Part shown: positions 17,502 to 27,004 of the stretch, in pieces
Layout: each line of letters starts with the position of its first letter
How positions within the stretch are numbered: position 1 is the first letter of the stretch
DNA from: Sphingomonas sp. G-3-2-10
GTDB taxonomy: Bacteria > Pseudomonadota > Alphaproteobacteria > Sphingomonadales > Sphingomonadaceae
Assembly: GCF_012927115.1 (NCBI RefSeq)
Contig: NZ_JABBFY010000001.1
Coordinates: 1,364,001 to 1,428,000, forward strand
Reading direction: 5' to 3'
DNA: 64,000 nt
Translations under genes and position numbers: made by a program
Notes under the pieces: generated by a model
What the model was told of the DNA's origin: nothing
Seen by the model: only the letters and a program-made list of their open reading frames with translations
The model's database searches: none

Positions 17502-18647
17502 ATGACTGCGCATGCCACCTTCGCCGATATGGGCGCCTTCGCGCCCGATCGCTGCCCGCGGCTGATCGTCAAGGTCGGCTCGGCACTCCTCGTCGATCCC
17601 GATGGGCAAGTGCGGCGCGAATGGCTGACCGGGCTCGTCGCCGATCTCGCCGAACGCGCAAAGGCGGGACAGCAGATTGCGATCGTCTCCTCCGGCGCGA
17701 TCGCACTCGGCGCACGGCGGCTCAAGCTGCCCAAGGGCGGCCGCGCCAGCCTGGAAGATGCACAGGCGGCCGCCGCGACCGGCCAGATCGCGCTTTCGGG
17801 CGTATGGGCCGAACTGCTCCACGCTCAGGGCCTGACCGCGGCGCAGATCCTCGTCACGCTCGACGATCTCGAAGACCGGCGGCGCTACCTCAACGTCTCC
17901 GCGACGCTCGACCGGCTGCTCAAGCTCGGCGTGCTGCCGGTTATCAACGAGAATGATTCGGTCGCGACCGAGGAAATCCGCTTCGGCGATAACGACCGGC
18001 TCGCGGCACGCGTCGCCAGCGCTGCGGGGGCGGACGGCGTGATCCTGCTCTCCGACGTCGACGGGCTGTACGACAGAAATCCCACCACCAACCCCGACGC
18101 GAAGATGATCCCCGTGGTCGAAAAGCTCGATGCACGGATCGAGGCGATGGCCGATACCGGCTCGGCATCGGGCATGGGATCGGGCGGGATGGTCTCGAAG
18201 ATCGAGGCCGCCCGGATCGCGACCAGTTCTGGCGCGCATCTCGCCATCGCCACCGGCCGGGTCGATCACCCGCTGGCCCGGCTGGCCGAGACCGGTCACT
18301 GCACGATCTTCGTCGCGAAGCAGAATGCCCGGGCGCGCAAGGCATGGCTGCGCGGCGGGTTGACCGCCAAGGGCATGATCCACATCGATGCCGGCGCGGT
18401 CGACGCGCTGCGCAAAGGCCGCAGCCTGCTGTCCGCCGGCGCGGTCCGCGTCGAGGGCCGCTTCGCGCGCGGCGACCTGATCGTCGTGGTCGGTCCAGAC
18501 GGCACCCAATTGGCGCGCGGCCTCGCCGAATACGACCATACCGACGCGCACCGCATCACCGGCAAGCGCAGCGAGGAACTCGCCGGCATCCTCGGCTATG
18601 CTCCCCGCGCCGCACTGGTTCACCGCAGCCATATGGCATTGCTGTGA
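17502..18647 (+). CDS. proB: Glutamate 5-kinase
   Basis: A 381-aa enzyme that phosphorylates glutamate in the first step of proline synthesis. The amino-acid kinase domain has LIVKVGSALLVD, QIAIVSSGAIALGARRL, VLPVINENDSVATEEIRFGDND and GSGGMVSKIEAARIATSSGA. A C-terminal PUA domain follows from about residue 285. The length is that of the PUA-containing type. Its TGA overlaps the GTG of the next gene. Confidence 0.96.
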   Translation: MTAHATFADMGAFAPDRCPRLIVKVGSALLVDPDGQVRREWLTGLVADLAERAKAGQQIAIVSSGAIALGARRLKLPKGGRASLEDAQAAAATGQIALSGVWAELLHAQGLTAAQILVTLDDLEDRRRYLNVSATLDRLLKLGVLPVINENDSVATEEIRFGDNDRLAARVASAAGADGVILLSDVDGLYDRNPTTNPDAKMIPVVEKLDARIEAMADTGSASGMGSGGMVSKIEAARIATSSGAHLAIATGRVDHPLARLAETGHCTIFVAKQNARARKAWLRGGLTAKGMIHIDAGAVDALRKGRSLLSAGAVRVEGRFARGDLIVVVGPDGTQLARGLAEYDHTDAHRITGKRSEELAGILGYAPRAALVHRSHMALL

Positions 18648-19549
18648 CCACCCTCGCCATCACCGGGGGCACGGGCTTCGTCGGCTCACGCCTCATCGCC
18701 ACCGCCATCGAGGCCGGGCACAAGGTCCGCGCCCTCACCCGGCGCGAGCAAGCGGCCCGCGAAGGCATCGAATGGATCGCGGGCGACCTGAACGGCACCC
18801 CTGCCCTCGCCCGCCTGTGCGAAGGGGCCGACGCGGTGATCCATGTCGCGGGCGTGGTGAACGCGCCCGACCGCGCCGGTTTCGCCGCCGGGAATATCGA
18901 CGGCACCCGCAACATGATCGACGCCGCCAAAGGCGCCGGCGTAGCCCGCTTCGTCCATGTCTCGTCGCTCGCCGCGCGCGAGCCGGGCATGTCGTACTAT
19001 GGCTGGTCCAAGGCCGAGGGCGATGCGCTGGTCGAGGCCAGCGGGCTCGACTGGACCATCGTCCATCCGCCCGCAATCTACGGCCCGGGCGATATGGAAA
19101 TGCTCGAGCTGTTCAAACTGGCAAAGCGCGGCCTCGCGCTGTTACCGCCGGGCGGACGGCTCTCGGTGATCGAAGTCGGCGACCTCGCCCGCTTGCTGCT
19201 CGCGCTCGCGCTGACCGACAATGTGAAGCAGCATCTCGACGCCGATGACGGGGCCGAGGGCGGCTGGAGCCACAAGGATTTCGGCCGCGCGATCGGCACC
19301 GCCACCGGCAAGCGCGTCGCCGCGATCGCCCTGCCCCGCATGATCCTGATGGCCGGCGCGCATCTCGACCGGCTGGTCCGCGGCAAGGGCGCCAAACTGA
19401 CGCCCGACCGCGTAGCCTATTTCTGCCATGAGGACTGGGTGATCGATCCCGCCCGGCGACCGTCTTCGAACCTGTGGCAGCCGCAGGTGGTTACCGAGGA
19501 GGGGCTGGCGGCGACGGCAGCCTGGTATCGCGCGCAGGGTCTGCTTTAG
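18644..19549 (+). CDS. cerR: NAD(P)-dependent SDR, candidate ceramide (3-keto) reductase CerR
   Basis: A 301-aa extended short-chain dehydrogenase of the NDUFA9/epimerase type. The Rossmann motif is GGTGFVG at residues 8-14, and the catalytic YxxxK is YGWSK in MSYYGWSKAEGD. The GTG start overlaps the proB stop. In Caulobacter, CerR, a reductase acting after ceramide synthase, is a protein of this family encoded beside spt. Here the gene lies 550 bp from acp-spt, so CerR is my preferred reading. The alternative is a generic NDUFA9-like complex I assembly factor. The symbol is tentative. Confidence 0.65.
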   Translation: MTTLAITGGTGFVGSRLIATAIEAGHKVRALTRREQAAREGIEWIAGDLNGTPALARLCEGADAVIHVAGVVNAPDRAGFAAGNIDGTRNMIDAAKGAGVARFVHVSSLAAREPGMSYYGWSKAEGDALVEASGLDWTIVHPPAIYGPGDMEMLELFKLAKRGLALLPPGGRLSVIEVGDLARLLLALALTDNVKQHLDADDGAEGGWSHKDFGRAIGTATGKRVAAIALPRMILMAGAHLDRLVRGKGAKLTPDRVAYFCHEDWVIDPARRPSSNLWQPQVVTEEGLAATAAWYRAQGLL

Positions 19550-19555
19550 CGACTC

Positions 19556-19954
19556 CTACGACGACCAGTATATTTCTACCCGGGCGTTCGGAGTGCCCTC
19601 ATCCGGCATGGTGTTGTTTTGCCTCGGCTCGGTCGCGCCGGCATCGCGAATACGGATACGCTTCGCATTTACCCCGCGCTTGACGAGATAGTCGCGAACC
19701 CGCGCGGCGCGCGTGGCGGACAGCGACGCCGCCTCCCCGGCATCGATATGCCCCTCGACAACGATATTCGCACCCTCGCAATAGGCATCGTTCCGAAGCA
19801 CGTTCGGCATCACTTCCCGGTGAAACGGCCGGGGTGCGTCCGATCCCTTCTTGAAAAACAGGATATATGGACCGGGCGTACAAAAGGTGTCGCCTGGTCC
19901 TGACGCACCGAGAAGCATTACCGGTGCAAGCAGAATGGGCGCGACTTTCCACAT
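19556..19954 (-). CDS. OmpA-like periplasmic protein
   Basis: A 132-aa protein with a signal peptide (MWKVAPILLAPVMLLGASG) and one OmpA-type peptidoglycan-binding domain: NIVVEGHIDAGEAASLSATRAARV, then YLVKRGVNAKRIRIRDAG, then NARVEIYW. There is no beta-barrel and no lipobox, so it would be a free periplasmic protein. I chose the ATG at 19952-19954 because the longer reading adds 28 residues in front of the signal peptide. It is convergent with the CerR-like gene (6-bp gap) and divergent from acp. Confidence 0.78.
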   Translation of the reverse strand: MWKVAPILLAPVMLLGASGPGDTFCTPGPYILFFKKGSDAPRPFHREVMPNVLRNDAYCEGANIVVEGHIDAGEAASLSATRAARVRDYLVKRGVNAKRIRIRDAGATEPRQNNTMPDEGTPNARVEIYWSS

Positions 19955-20104
19955 ATGCCGATGCTGGGCCTCGCCCCCTTGTCCGGCAAGCCCAAAATAT
20001 GCCACGGCGGAGCGGAAGGCGGGCGGCATCGCGTGCACCCGTCAACAAGCCGCCGCATTTGCTTGGCAGGGCGGCTTTGAATTCACGAAAACAGGGAAAA
20101 ACCC

Positions 20105-20347
20105 GTGACCGACCGCGCCGAAATCTTCGAAACCGTCTCCGCCCAGATCGAGCCGTTCAACAAGAAGGGCGTGTCGCTGACCGAGGCCACCACCTTCGCG
20201 GGCGACCTCGAATGGGACAGCCTGACCGTGATGGATTTCGTCGCCGCGATCGAGGACGAATTCGACATCATCATCACGATGAACATGCAGGCCGAAATCG
20301 AGAATGTCGGTCAGCTCGTCGATGCCGTCGCGAAGCTCAAGGGCTAA
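20105..20347 (+). CDS. acpR: Acyl carrier protein for serine palmitoyltransferase
   Basis: An 80-aa acyl carrier protein with a GTG start. Ser39 in EWDSLTVMDF is the 4'-phosphopantetheine site. It lies 7 bp upstream of spt. In sphingomonads and Caulobacter a dedicated ACP next to spt delivers the acyl group for sphingoid base synthesis, so a general fatty-acid role is unlikely. Confidence 0.88.
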   Translation: MTDRAEIFETVSAQIEPFNKKGVSLTEATTFAGDLEWDSLTVMDFVAAIEDEFDIIITMNMQAEIENVGQLVDAVAKLKG

Positions 20348-20354
20348 GTCACCC

Positions 20355-21611
20355 ATGACCGACAGCATCCAGACCCCCGACGCACCCGCTACGGCGCCGG
20401 TCGCGCATGACCGCGACCTCATGTCGAAGTTCGACGGCCTGATCGCCGAGCGCAAGGCGCTGATCGACACCGGCGTCACCGATCCGTTCGCGATCGTGAT
20501 GGAGCAGGTGAAATCGCCGACCGAAGCGGTGATCAAGGGCAAGGATACGATCCTGCTGGGCACCTATAATTATATGGGCATGACGTTCGATCCGGACGTG
20601 ATCCAGGCGGGCAAGGATGCGCTCGACCAGTTCGGTTCGGGCACCAACGGCAGCCGGATGCTCAACGGCACCTTCCGTGACCATATGGAAGTCGAGGAAG
20701 CGCTGCGCGACTTCTACGGCACCACCGGCGCGATCGTGTTCTCGACGGGGTACATGGCCAATCTGGGCATGATCTCGACGCTCGCCGGCAAGGGCGATTA
20801 CATCATCCTCGACGCCGACAGCCACGCCAGCATCTATGACGGGTGCAAGCAGGGCAATGCGGAGATCGTCCGCTTCCGCCACAACTCGGTCGAGGATCTC
20901 GACAAGCGCCTCGGCCGCCTGCCCAAGGAAGCCGGCAAGCTGGTGGTGCTGGAAGGCGTCTATTCGATGCTCGGCGACATCGCCCCGCTCGATCAGATGG
21001 TCGCGGTCGCCAAGAAGCATGGCGCGATGGTACTGAGCGACGAAGCGCATTCGATGGGCTTTTTCGGCCCGAACGGCCGTGGCGTATATGAAGCGCAGGG
21101 TTGTGAGGGTGATGTCGACTTTATCGTCGGCACCTTTTCCAAATCCGTTGGCACCGTGGGTGGCTTCTGTGTGTCCAACCATCCCAAGTTCGAAGCGATC
21201 CGCCTCGCTTGCCGTCCTTATATCTTCACCGCGTCGCTTCCGCCCTCGGTCGTCGCGACCGCGGCGACGTCGATCCGCAAGCTGAAGCATGCCCATAACA
21301 AGCGCGCGCATCTGTGGGAGAATACCCGCATGCTGCACGGCGGGCTGAAGGAACTCGGCTTCAAGCTGGGCACCGAAAACCCCGACAGCGCAATCATCGC
21401 GGTGATCCTGGAGGATCAGGAGCAGGCGGTGCGGATGTGGCAGGGGCTGCTCGACAACGGCCTGTACGTGAACATGGCGCGTCCGCCCGCGACTCCGGCC
21501 GGCACCTTCCTGCTGCGCTGCTCGCTTTGCGCCGAGCATACGACCGAGCAGATCCAGCGCGTGCTGGGCATGTTCAAGGCGGCCGGACAGGCAACTGGCG
21601 TCATCGCCTAG
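20355..21611 (+). CDS. spt: Serine palmitoyltransferase
   Basis: A 418-aa PLP enzyme of the alpha-oxoamine synthase family that condenses serine with an acyl thioester to 3-ketosphinganine. The PLP lysine is K263 in [12 protein letters not shown]. The His over the PLP ring is in [11 protein letters not shown] and the Asp is in [23 protein letters not shown] is typical of SPT. Length and motifs match the soluble homodimeric Sphingomonas enzyme. The start at 20355 is the first in-frame ATG past the acp stop. It forms an operon with acp. Confidence 0.95.
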   Translation: MTDSIQTPDAPATAPVAHDRDLMSKFDGLIAERKALIDTGVTDPFAIVMEQVKSPTEAVIKGKDTILLGTYNYMGMTFDPDVIQAGKDALDQFGSGTNGSRMLNGTFRDHMEVEEALRDFYGTTGAIVFSTGYMANLGMISTLAGKGDYIILDADSHASIYDGCKQGNAEIVRFRHNSVEDLDKRLGRLPKEAGKLVVLEGVYSMLGDIAPLDQMVAVAKKHGAMVLSDEAHSMGFFGPNGRGVYEAQGCEGDVDFIVGTFSKSVGTVGGFCVSNHPKFEAIRLACRPYIFTASLPPSVVATAATSIRKLKHAHNKRAHLWENTRMLHGGLKELGFKLGTENPDSAIIAVILEDQEQAVRMWQGLLDNGLYVNMARPPATPAGTFLLRCSLCAEHTTEQIQRVLGMFKAAGQATGVIA

Positions 21612-21643
21612 ACCCGGCGGGGTTCACACCCTAGAATCGCTGC

Positions 21644-23572
21644 ATGAGCGAAGGTGGCGTACCCGACGAAGCCCCGGTCCGGCAGACGGACTGGCGGATG
21701 GTGCTGCTCGGCGTGCTGGCGCTGGTCGGCACCGGCGTGCTCGTCATCCTGCTCAACCTGCAGGCGACGACCGACCGCGAGCGCGATGCCGCGCTCGACC
21801 GGCAGGCGCGGACCTATGAGGTCATCATCCGCGCCGGACAGCTCTCCGCCTCGATCGCGGACGCCGAAGCGTCGCTCGGCCGCTATGTCGTCAGCGGTGA
21901 CGCGGCGGTGGGGCGACAGTTCGCCGACAAATGGGCGCAAGCAAGCGAACATCTCAACCGGCTGGCGATCCAGACGGCGGGCGATCCCCTGCAACAGGGG
22001 CGTATAAAGAAGCTGCGCGACGCCTTCGCGACCCGCGCCAAGGAACTCGGCGATACGGCCGGCTATACCGTCCACAAGCGCAACCGTGACGCGCTGGGCA
22101 GCTATTATCAGAACAGTGCCACGCTGGCCCGCGCCGAAACCGAACTGGCCCTGCGCGAGCTGGTCGATTCCGAGCGCGCACGCCTGCTTGAGCGCAAGGG
22201 CGACGCGGCGAAGCTGGTGGCAAGCTCTCACCTGGCGACCAATGTGCTGGGGGTGTTCGGCCTGCTGGTCGTGATCGGATCGATCCTGCTTGGCTGGCTT
22301 ACGGTGCAGGCTTCGGCCGGGCGCGCCGAAGCCGATGCCGACGCCGATGCCGAACGCGTCCGCGCCGCCGAGCTGCAGAACGCAGTCGATGCCGCCACCG
22401 CGCAGCTACGCGCCGAAATGCGCGAGCGCGAACAGGCCGAGGCCCAGTTGCGGCAGGTCCAGAAGATGGAAGCGGTGGGCCAGCTTACCGGCGGAATCGC
22501 TCATGATTTCAACAATATGCTGGCGGTCACGCTCGGCGGGCTCGAACTCGCCAAACGCCATCTCCACACCGGCAAGCCCGACGCCCACAAGCATATCGAG
22601 AATGCGATGGAGGGCGCGAACCGCGCCGCCGCGCTGACCCGGCGGCTGCTGGTCTTCTCGCGCGAGGAAGCGCTGTTGCCGAGCGCGATCGAAGCGGGCG
22701 CCGTGATCCAAGGCATGTCCGACCTGTTCGACCGAACGCTGGGCGGCGCGATCGAAGTCGCTACGCAGGACGCAGGCCTCGGCTGGGCGGTGTTCGCGGA
22801 CAAGCATCAGCTGGAAAATGCGCTGCTCAACCTCGCGGTGAACGCCCGCGACGCGATGAACGGGCGCGGTACCCTGACCTTCGCGACCGGCGGCCGCACG
22901 CTGAAGCGCAACGAAATCGGCGAGGCCGCGGGCGGTGACTATGTGACCATCGCCGTGTCCGACACCGGCAGCGGCATGACGCCCGAAGTGCTGGAGCGCG
23001 TGTTCGAACCCTTCTTCACCACCAAGCCGGTCGGCAAGGGCACTGGCCTTGGCCTCAGCCAGATCTTCGGATTCGTCCGCCAGTCGGGCGGCGAGATCGG
23101 TATCGACACCGTGCTGGGCGAAGGCACCACCGTGACGCTGTATCTGCCGCGCCATATGGGCGAAGCCGACGCACCGACGGAAAGCGACGCGGCGATCGAT
23201 CCCGAAGCGCCCGCCAGCGCGCTCGAGATATTGGTGGTGGAAGACGATCCGCGCGTCCTCTCCGCGACGATGAGCGCGCTGACCGAACTGGGGCATCGCC
23301 CGCTGGCCTGTGACGATCCGCTCCGTGCCGAATCCTGTCTCGACCTGATGGACTCGGTGGACCTGATCCTGACCGACGTTCTGATGCCCGGCCGCACCGG
23401 CCCGGAGATGATCGCCGCGCTGGGATCGCGGATCGATGGCATCCCGGTGCTTTACGTCACCGGCTATGCCGGGGAAGCGGACGCCAGCGCGTTCGGCGGA
23501 AATATCGTGCTGCGAAAGCCATTCACGATGGCCGCACTGGCGAAGGCGGTGGAAGCGTCAGTTCGCGACTGA
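21644..23572 (+). CDS. Hybrid sensor histidine kinase/response regulator with CHASE3-like sensor
   Basis: A 642-aa inner-membrane protein. Transmembrane helix 1 spans about residues 20-41 and helix 2 about 196-217. Between them lies a helical periplasmic domain of CHASE3 type (GRYVVSGDAAVGRQFADKW). A coiled coil follows, then the phosphoacceptor box GGIAHDFNNMLAV, the ATPase domain (NLAVNARDAM, DTGSGM, GKGTGLGLSQIFG) and a C-terminal receiver (LVVEDDPRVL; phospho-Asp in LILTDVLMPG). No separate regulator gene is adjacent, so its output is unknown. It begins 32 bp after spt. Confidence 0.92.
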   Translation: MSEGGVPDEAPVRQTDWRMVLLGVLALVGTGVLVILLNLQATTDRERDAALDRQARTYEVIIRAGQLSASIADAEASLGRYVVSGDAAVGRQFADKWAQASEHLNRLAIQTAGDPLQQGRIKKLRDAFATRAKELGDTAGYTVHKRNRDALGSYYQNSATLARAETELALRELVDSERARLLERKGDAAKLVASSHLATNVLGVFGLLVVIGSILLGWLTVQASAGRAEADADADAERVRAAELQNAVDAATAQLRAEMREREQAEAQLRQVQKMEAVGQLTGGIAHDFNNMLAVTLGGLELAKRHLHTGKPDAHKHIENAMEGANRAAALTRRLLVFSREEALLPSAIEAGAVIQGMSDLFDRTLGGAIEVATQDAGLGWAVFADKHQLENALLNLAVNARDAMNGRGTLTFATGGRTLKRNEIGEAAGGDYVTIAVSDTGSGMTPEVLERVFEPFFTTKPVGKGTGLGLSQIFGFVRQSGGEIGIDTVLGEGTTVTLYLPRHMGEADAPTESDAAIDPEAPASALEILVVEDDPRVLSATMSALTELGHRPLACDDPLRAESCLDLMDSVDLILTDVLMPGRTGPEMIAALGSRIDGIPVLYVTGYAGEADASAFGGNIVLRKPFTMAALAKAVEASVRD

Positions 23573-24080
23573 TCCGCCAGTCGAGATCGGGCAGCTTGCA
23601 ACCGTTGCGCGGGAGGCCGAGCGTCTTGCCGTCCGATGCCCGGGCCAGTTGGACCTCGCGCATCTTCCACGGCCATATCTCCACGACGTCGCCGTTCGCC
23701 ATCTCGTAATAGACGCGCACGATGCCGGAGCCGAACGAATAGTCGGGCAATCCCCAGAGCTGCCCGGCGGTGCCCATCATCGCAAAGCACAAGTCGAGTT
23801 GCTCGATATGGCGCGTCCCGGCGCGGGGATTGTGGTGGAACAGCGTCTCGCCGGTGCCATCGGGCCGATGCACCGTCGCCCAGACCAGCCGGTGCGGCGC
23901 CTCCGGGCTGAACAACAGGTGTAGTTCGCCACCGGTATCGATCGGATATTCCCGCCAGTGTCAGCTGCGGAACGAAGTATCGCCTCATCGCGCAACGGCC
24001 TGATCGAGAGTCAATTCGGCATCGAAAACGAGGCCGGTCAGCGAGAATAGCAGGAAAGCAGCAGCGGGGAGCGTCTTCAT
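23523..24080 (-). pseudogene. Decayed secreted-protein gene
   Basis: An ATG at 24078-24080 opens a clear signal peptide (MKTLPAAAFLLFSLTGLVFD). After 31 codons the frame hits TGA at 23985-23987 and again at 23961-23963. It then continues open in the same frame for about 140 codons (WREYPIDTGGELHLLFSPEAPHRLVW and on to 23523). The stretch between the stops reads open in another frame (RRYFVPQLTLAG), which suggests two compensating frameshifts rather than two nonsense changes. The family is not recognised. The 3' end overlaps the kinase gene by 50 bp. A shorter intact gene from the TTG at 23915 is possible but would lack the signal. Confidence 0.55.
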
Positions 24081-24374
24081 CCTAGCCCAGCTCCCGCCAA
24101 CAGGCTTGCGGGCACCTCGGTGGTTGGGCCTTATGCCGAGCCGCCAGAACCACACCGAACAGGAACTCCGCCACCGAAGACATGGATTGCCTCGTCACCC
24201 CGCGCCGCCGGATCATGCGGGCGCTGTCGCACATGCGCAACGCCGGGGCGAGGCTTTGCATGCAACGAACTTTGGCGGTGACGACCCGCGGAACCACAGG
24301 TATAGCCGTTGCGCTTACACTCCTCGGCGTCCATGCCGACGGCACCAACGACAAAAAGGCCTACGCCCGAGCGC
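24081..24374. other. Spacer between decayed gene and lptF
   Basis: Nothing convincing. Leftward open frames of 80-90 codons exist but have no recognisable domain, signal or ribosome site. The promoter of lptFG should lie here on the plus strand. I could not place it with confidence. Confidence 0.3.
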
Positions 24375-25574
24375 ATGAATTCGATCGATCGCTATATGGC
24401 GCGGCTGATCGCGGTGCCGCTCATTTCCACGCTGGTGATCTCGGCGATGCTGCTGGTCCTCGACCGCATGCTGCGCCTGTTCGACTTCGTGGCGACCGAG
24501 GGCGGCCCAGTCAGCGTGGTGTGGCGGATGCTCGCCAATCTGCTGCCCGAGTATCTGGGCCTCGGCATCCCGATCGGGCTGATGCTGGGCATCCTGCTCG
24601 CCTTCCGCCGCCTCTCCACTTCGTCAGAACTCGACGTGCTGCGCGCGGTGGGGATGAGCTATGGCCGCTTGCTGCGCGTGCCCTTCATGTACGCCTTCGC
24701 TCTGGCGGCGCTGAACCTCGCGATCGTCGGCTTCGTCCAGCCCGAGGCACGTTATCGCTACGAGCAGTTGCGGTTCGAGCTGCGCACCGGCGCGCTGGGC
24801 GCGTCGATCAAGGTAGGCGAATTCACCAATTTCGGCAGCCGGATGACGCTGCGGATCGAGGACAGCAAGGATGGCGGGCGCGCCCTTTCCGGCATCTTCG
24901 TCCATTTCAAGAGCGCCACCGGCTGGTACACTATCACCGCCGAGCGCGGGACTTTCCTGCGCACCGACAATCCCGACGAAATCGTGTTCCAGCTGACCAA
25001 CGGCAAGCTGATCCAGAAGATCAAGGATTCGCCGGTGCCGCGCGTGCTGAGCTTCACCGTCCACAACCAGCCGATCGCGCTGCCCAAATACGAGAATTTC
25101 CGCATCCGCGGCGAACGCAATCTCGAACTGACCCTGCCTGAGCTGGCAAGGATCGGCAGCGATCCCAAGGAAGAAACGATCAAGCGCGAAACGAGCCGCG
25201 CGGCGTTCCATTTCCGCGTCGCCGAAGTGGCGTCGATGTTCCTGCTGCCCTTCCTCGCTGTGGGACTGGGCATTCCGCCGAAGCGATCGACATCCGCGCT
25301 GGGCGTGTTCCTGTCGATCGTGATGATCGTGACCTATCACAAGATCAACGAATATGGGCAGGCGATCGGAAGCCTGGGGCGGATCGATCCGATCATCGCC
25401 CTATGGGTGCCGTTCAGCCTGTTCGCGGCGCTGACCTTCTGGATGTATTATCAGGTGGCCCATGTTCCCGGCGGACAGCCGATCGCCGCGCTCGAAAAGG
25501 CGTTCGAGAAGCTGCTGAAGGCGGTCACGCGCTATCTGCCCGGACGGCGCAAGAAGAGTGAGGCGGCGGCGTGA
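24375..25574 (+). CDS. lptF: Lipid export permease LptF
   Basis: A 399-aa permease of the LptF/LptG family. Three N-terminal membrane segments are followed by a periplasmic beta-jellyroll domain (about residues 130-290, GEFTNFGSRMTLRIEDSK to FTVHNQPIALPKYENF) and three C-terminal segments. The start at 24375 (MNSIDRYMARLIAVPLI) matches the family start; upstream in-frame codons add a charged tail not found in the family. It pairs with lptG through a GTGA overlap. In a sphingomonad the cargo may be glycosphingolipid instead of LPS. Confidence 0.9.
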   Translation: MNSIDRYMARLIAVPLISTLVISAMLLVLDRMLRLFDFVATEGGPVSVVWRMLANLLPEYLGLGIPIGLMLGILLAFRRLSTSSELDVLRAVGMSYGRLLRVPFMYAFALAALNLAIVGFVQPEARYRYEQLRFELRTGALGASIKVGEFTNFGSRMTLRIEDSKDGGRALSGIFVHFKSATGWYTITAERGTFLRTDNPDEIVFQLTNGKLIQKIKDSPVPRVLSFTVHNQPIALPKYENFRIRGERNLELTLPELARIGSDPKEETIKRETSRAAFHFRVAEVASMFLLPFLAVGLGIPPKRSTSALGVFLSIVMIVTYHKINEYGQAIGSLGRIDPIIALWVPFSLFAALTFWMYYQVAHVPGGQPIAALEKAFEKLLKAVTRYLPGRRKKSEAAA

Positions 25575-26668
25575 ATTTTGCCAATTTCTTCCCGTCGCGC
25601 ACCATCTCGCTCTACATGGCGAAGATGTTCGTGGTCCGCACCTTCGCCATTCTGGGGGCGCTGGTGCTGGTGCTTCAGGCGCTCGACCTGCTGAGCGAGT
25701 CCGGCAAGATCCTGGCCTATGCCGGCAATGGCGATGCCGAGGTGTGGCGCTATGTCGGGATGCGCACCCCGCAGATCATCGAGACCTTCCTGCCCTTTTC
25801 GGTGCTCCTCGGCACGATCCTGACACTCTCGCAGCTCAATCAGAACAGCGAAGTGATCGCGATGAAGGCGTCGGGCCTTTCGGCGCATCAGGTGCTGGCG
25901 CCTCTGATGGTCGCCGGGCTGGTCGTGGCAGTGGTGTCGTTCGGGTTCAACGAGCGCGTGGTGGCCCGCGCCACCTCGACTCTCGCCCAGTGGAAAAAGG
26001 TGGAATACGGCCCCCTCCCCGTCGATCGCGGCGACCGGAACAATGTGTGGGTGCGCGATGGCGACAATCTGATCGCAGTCGAATCGATCCGTGGGCGCGG
26101 CGACGCGGCGCAGCTGAGCGGCGTCACCATCAACGAGCGCAAGAACCAGAGCCTTGTCGCGATCGTCACCGGCGACAAGGGCCGGCGCGACGGCACCGGC
26201 TGGCGGATAGAGAATGCGCGGCGTTTCGACGTGGCGAGCGGCAAGCTGACCCAGCTGGGCTCGATCCGCGTCGCGGACGGCGTACGGCCCGATCAGTTCA
26301 CACTGGCGACGGTGGACGCCGACGGCATGTCGTTCAGCGCGCTGGCCGAAGCGATCGACGATCTGAAGGCTGCGGGCCGCCCCACCGATGCGCTGGAAGG
26401 CTCGCTGTGGCACAAATTCTCGGGCCCTCTCTCTGCGATACTGATGCCACTGCTGGGCGCGGTGGCTGCGTTCGGACTGGCGCGATCGGGCAAATTGTTC
26501 GTGCGTGCGGTGATGGGGATGGCGCTGGGCTTCCTCTATTTCGTCGCCGACAATTTCGCGCTCGCAATGGGCAATCTGGGCGCCTATCCGCCGCTGGTGG
26601 CCGCATGGGGGCCGTTCCTGCTGTTCTTGGCGATCGGCGAAGCGGTGTTGCTCAAGACCGAGGAATAG
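25571..26668 (+). CDS. lptG: Lipid export permease LptG
   Basis: A 365-aa partner permease of the YjgP/YjgQ family. It opens with FFPSRTISLYMAKMFVVRTFAI. The LLGTILTLSQLNQNSEVIAMKASG segment is characteristic of LptG/LptF. The periplasmic domain spans about residues 125-260, and the C-terminal segments include WHKFSGPLSAILMPLLGAVAAFG. The GTG start overlaps the lptF stop. It would join LptF and the ATPase LptB, which is not in this window. It converges with the phosphatase-like gene (17-bp overlap). Confidence 0.9.
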   Translation: MNFANFFPSRTISLYMAKMFVVRTFAILGALVLVLQALDLLSESGKILAYAGNGDAEVWRYVGMRTPQIIETFLPFSVLLGTILTLSQLNQNSEVIAMKASGLSAHQVLAPLMVAGLVVAVVSFGFNERVVARATSTLAQWKKVEYGPLPVDRGDRNNVWVRDGDNLIAVESIRGRGDAAQLSGVTINERKNQSLVAIVTGDKGRRDGTGWRIENARRFDVASGKLTQLGSIRVADGVRPDQFTLATVDADGMSFSALAEAIDDLKAAGRPTDALEGSLWHKFSGPLSAILMPLLGAVAAFGLARSGKLFVRAVMGMALGFLYFVADNFALAMGNLGAYPPLVAAWGPFLLFLAIGEAVLLKTEE

Positions 26669-26999
26669 CGGGCGGTTCGGCGGGGAACACCGACGGAAGG
26701 TGCCGCGCCATTCGCGCCTCCAGCAGCGCGATCAGATCGGGATCCATGAATTCATAATCGTCCGGAATGCCGAGGCAGACGATGCCTGCCGTGCAGATGC
26801 CGGCCAAAGCGCTTTGCAGCTTGTTGCGGTGAGCCCGCTCCATCACGACGATGATGTCCGCCCAGGCAAGTTCGTCGGGCGTGACCGGGTTTTCAGCATC
26901 GTGGTTGATCCCCGCAGACGAGACCCCGATGTCGGTCCGCGACGCGAAGACCTGTTCCGCGGTCGGGCTGCGCAGCTTGTTCTGGCTGCAGACAAACAA
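26652..26999 (-). CDS. Low-molecular-weight phosphatase-like protein
   Basis: A 115-aa protein starting FVCSQNKLRSPTAEQVF, which contains the CX5R phosphate loop (C-SQNKL-R-S) of low-molecular-weight tyrosine phosphatases. It matches the short variant family in which the C-terminal DPDL part replaces the usual DPY motif. The start is ambiguous. The TTG at 26997-26999 is given here, but a CTG nine bases upstream, overlapping the desaturase stop, would restore the family-typical KRLFVCS start. It lies directly downstream of the desaturase gene. Confidence 0.75.
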   Translation of the reverse strand: MFVCSQNKLRSPTAEQVFASRTDIGVSSAGINHDAENPVTPDELAWADIIVVMERAHRNKLQSALAGICTAGIVCLGIPDDYEFMDPDLIALLEARMARHLPSVFPAEPPAIPRS

Positions 27000-27004
27000 G
27001 CGCT

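Noticed and set aside
24082..24376. Two leftward open frames of 80-90 codons upstream of lptF
   Set aside because: No signal peptide, no recognisable domain and no ribosome site. The Arg/Pro-rich composition is typical of chance frames.
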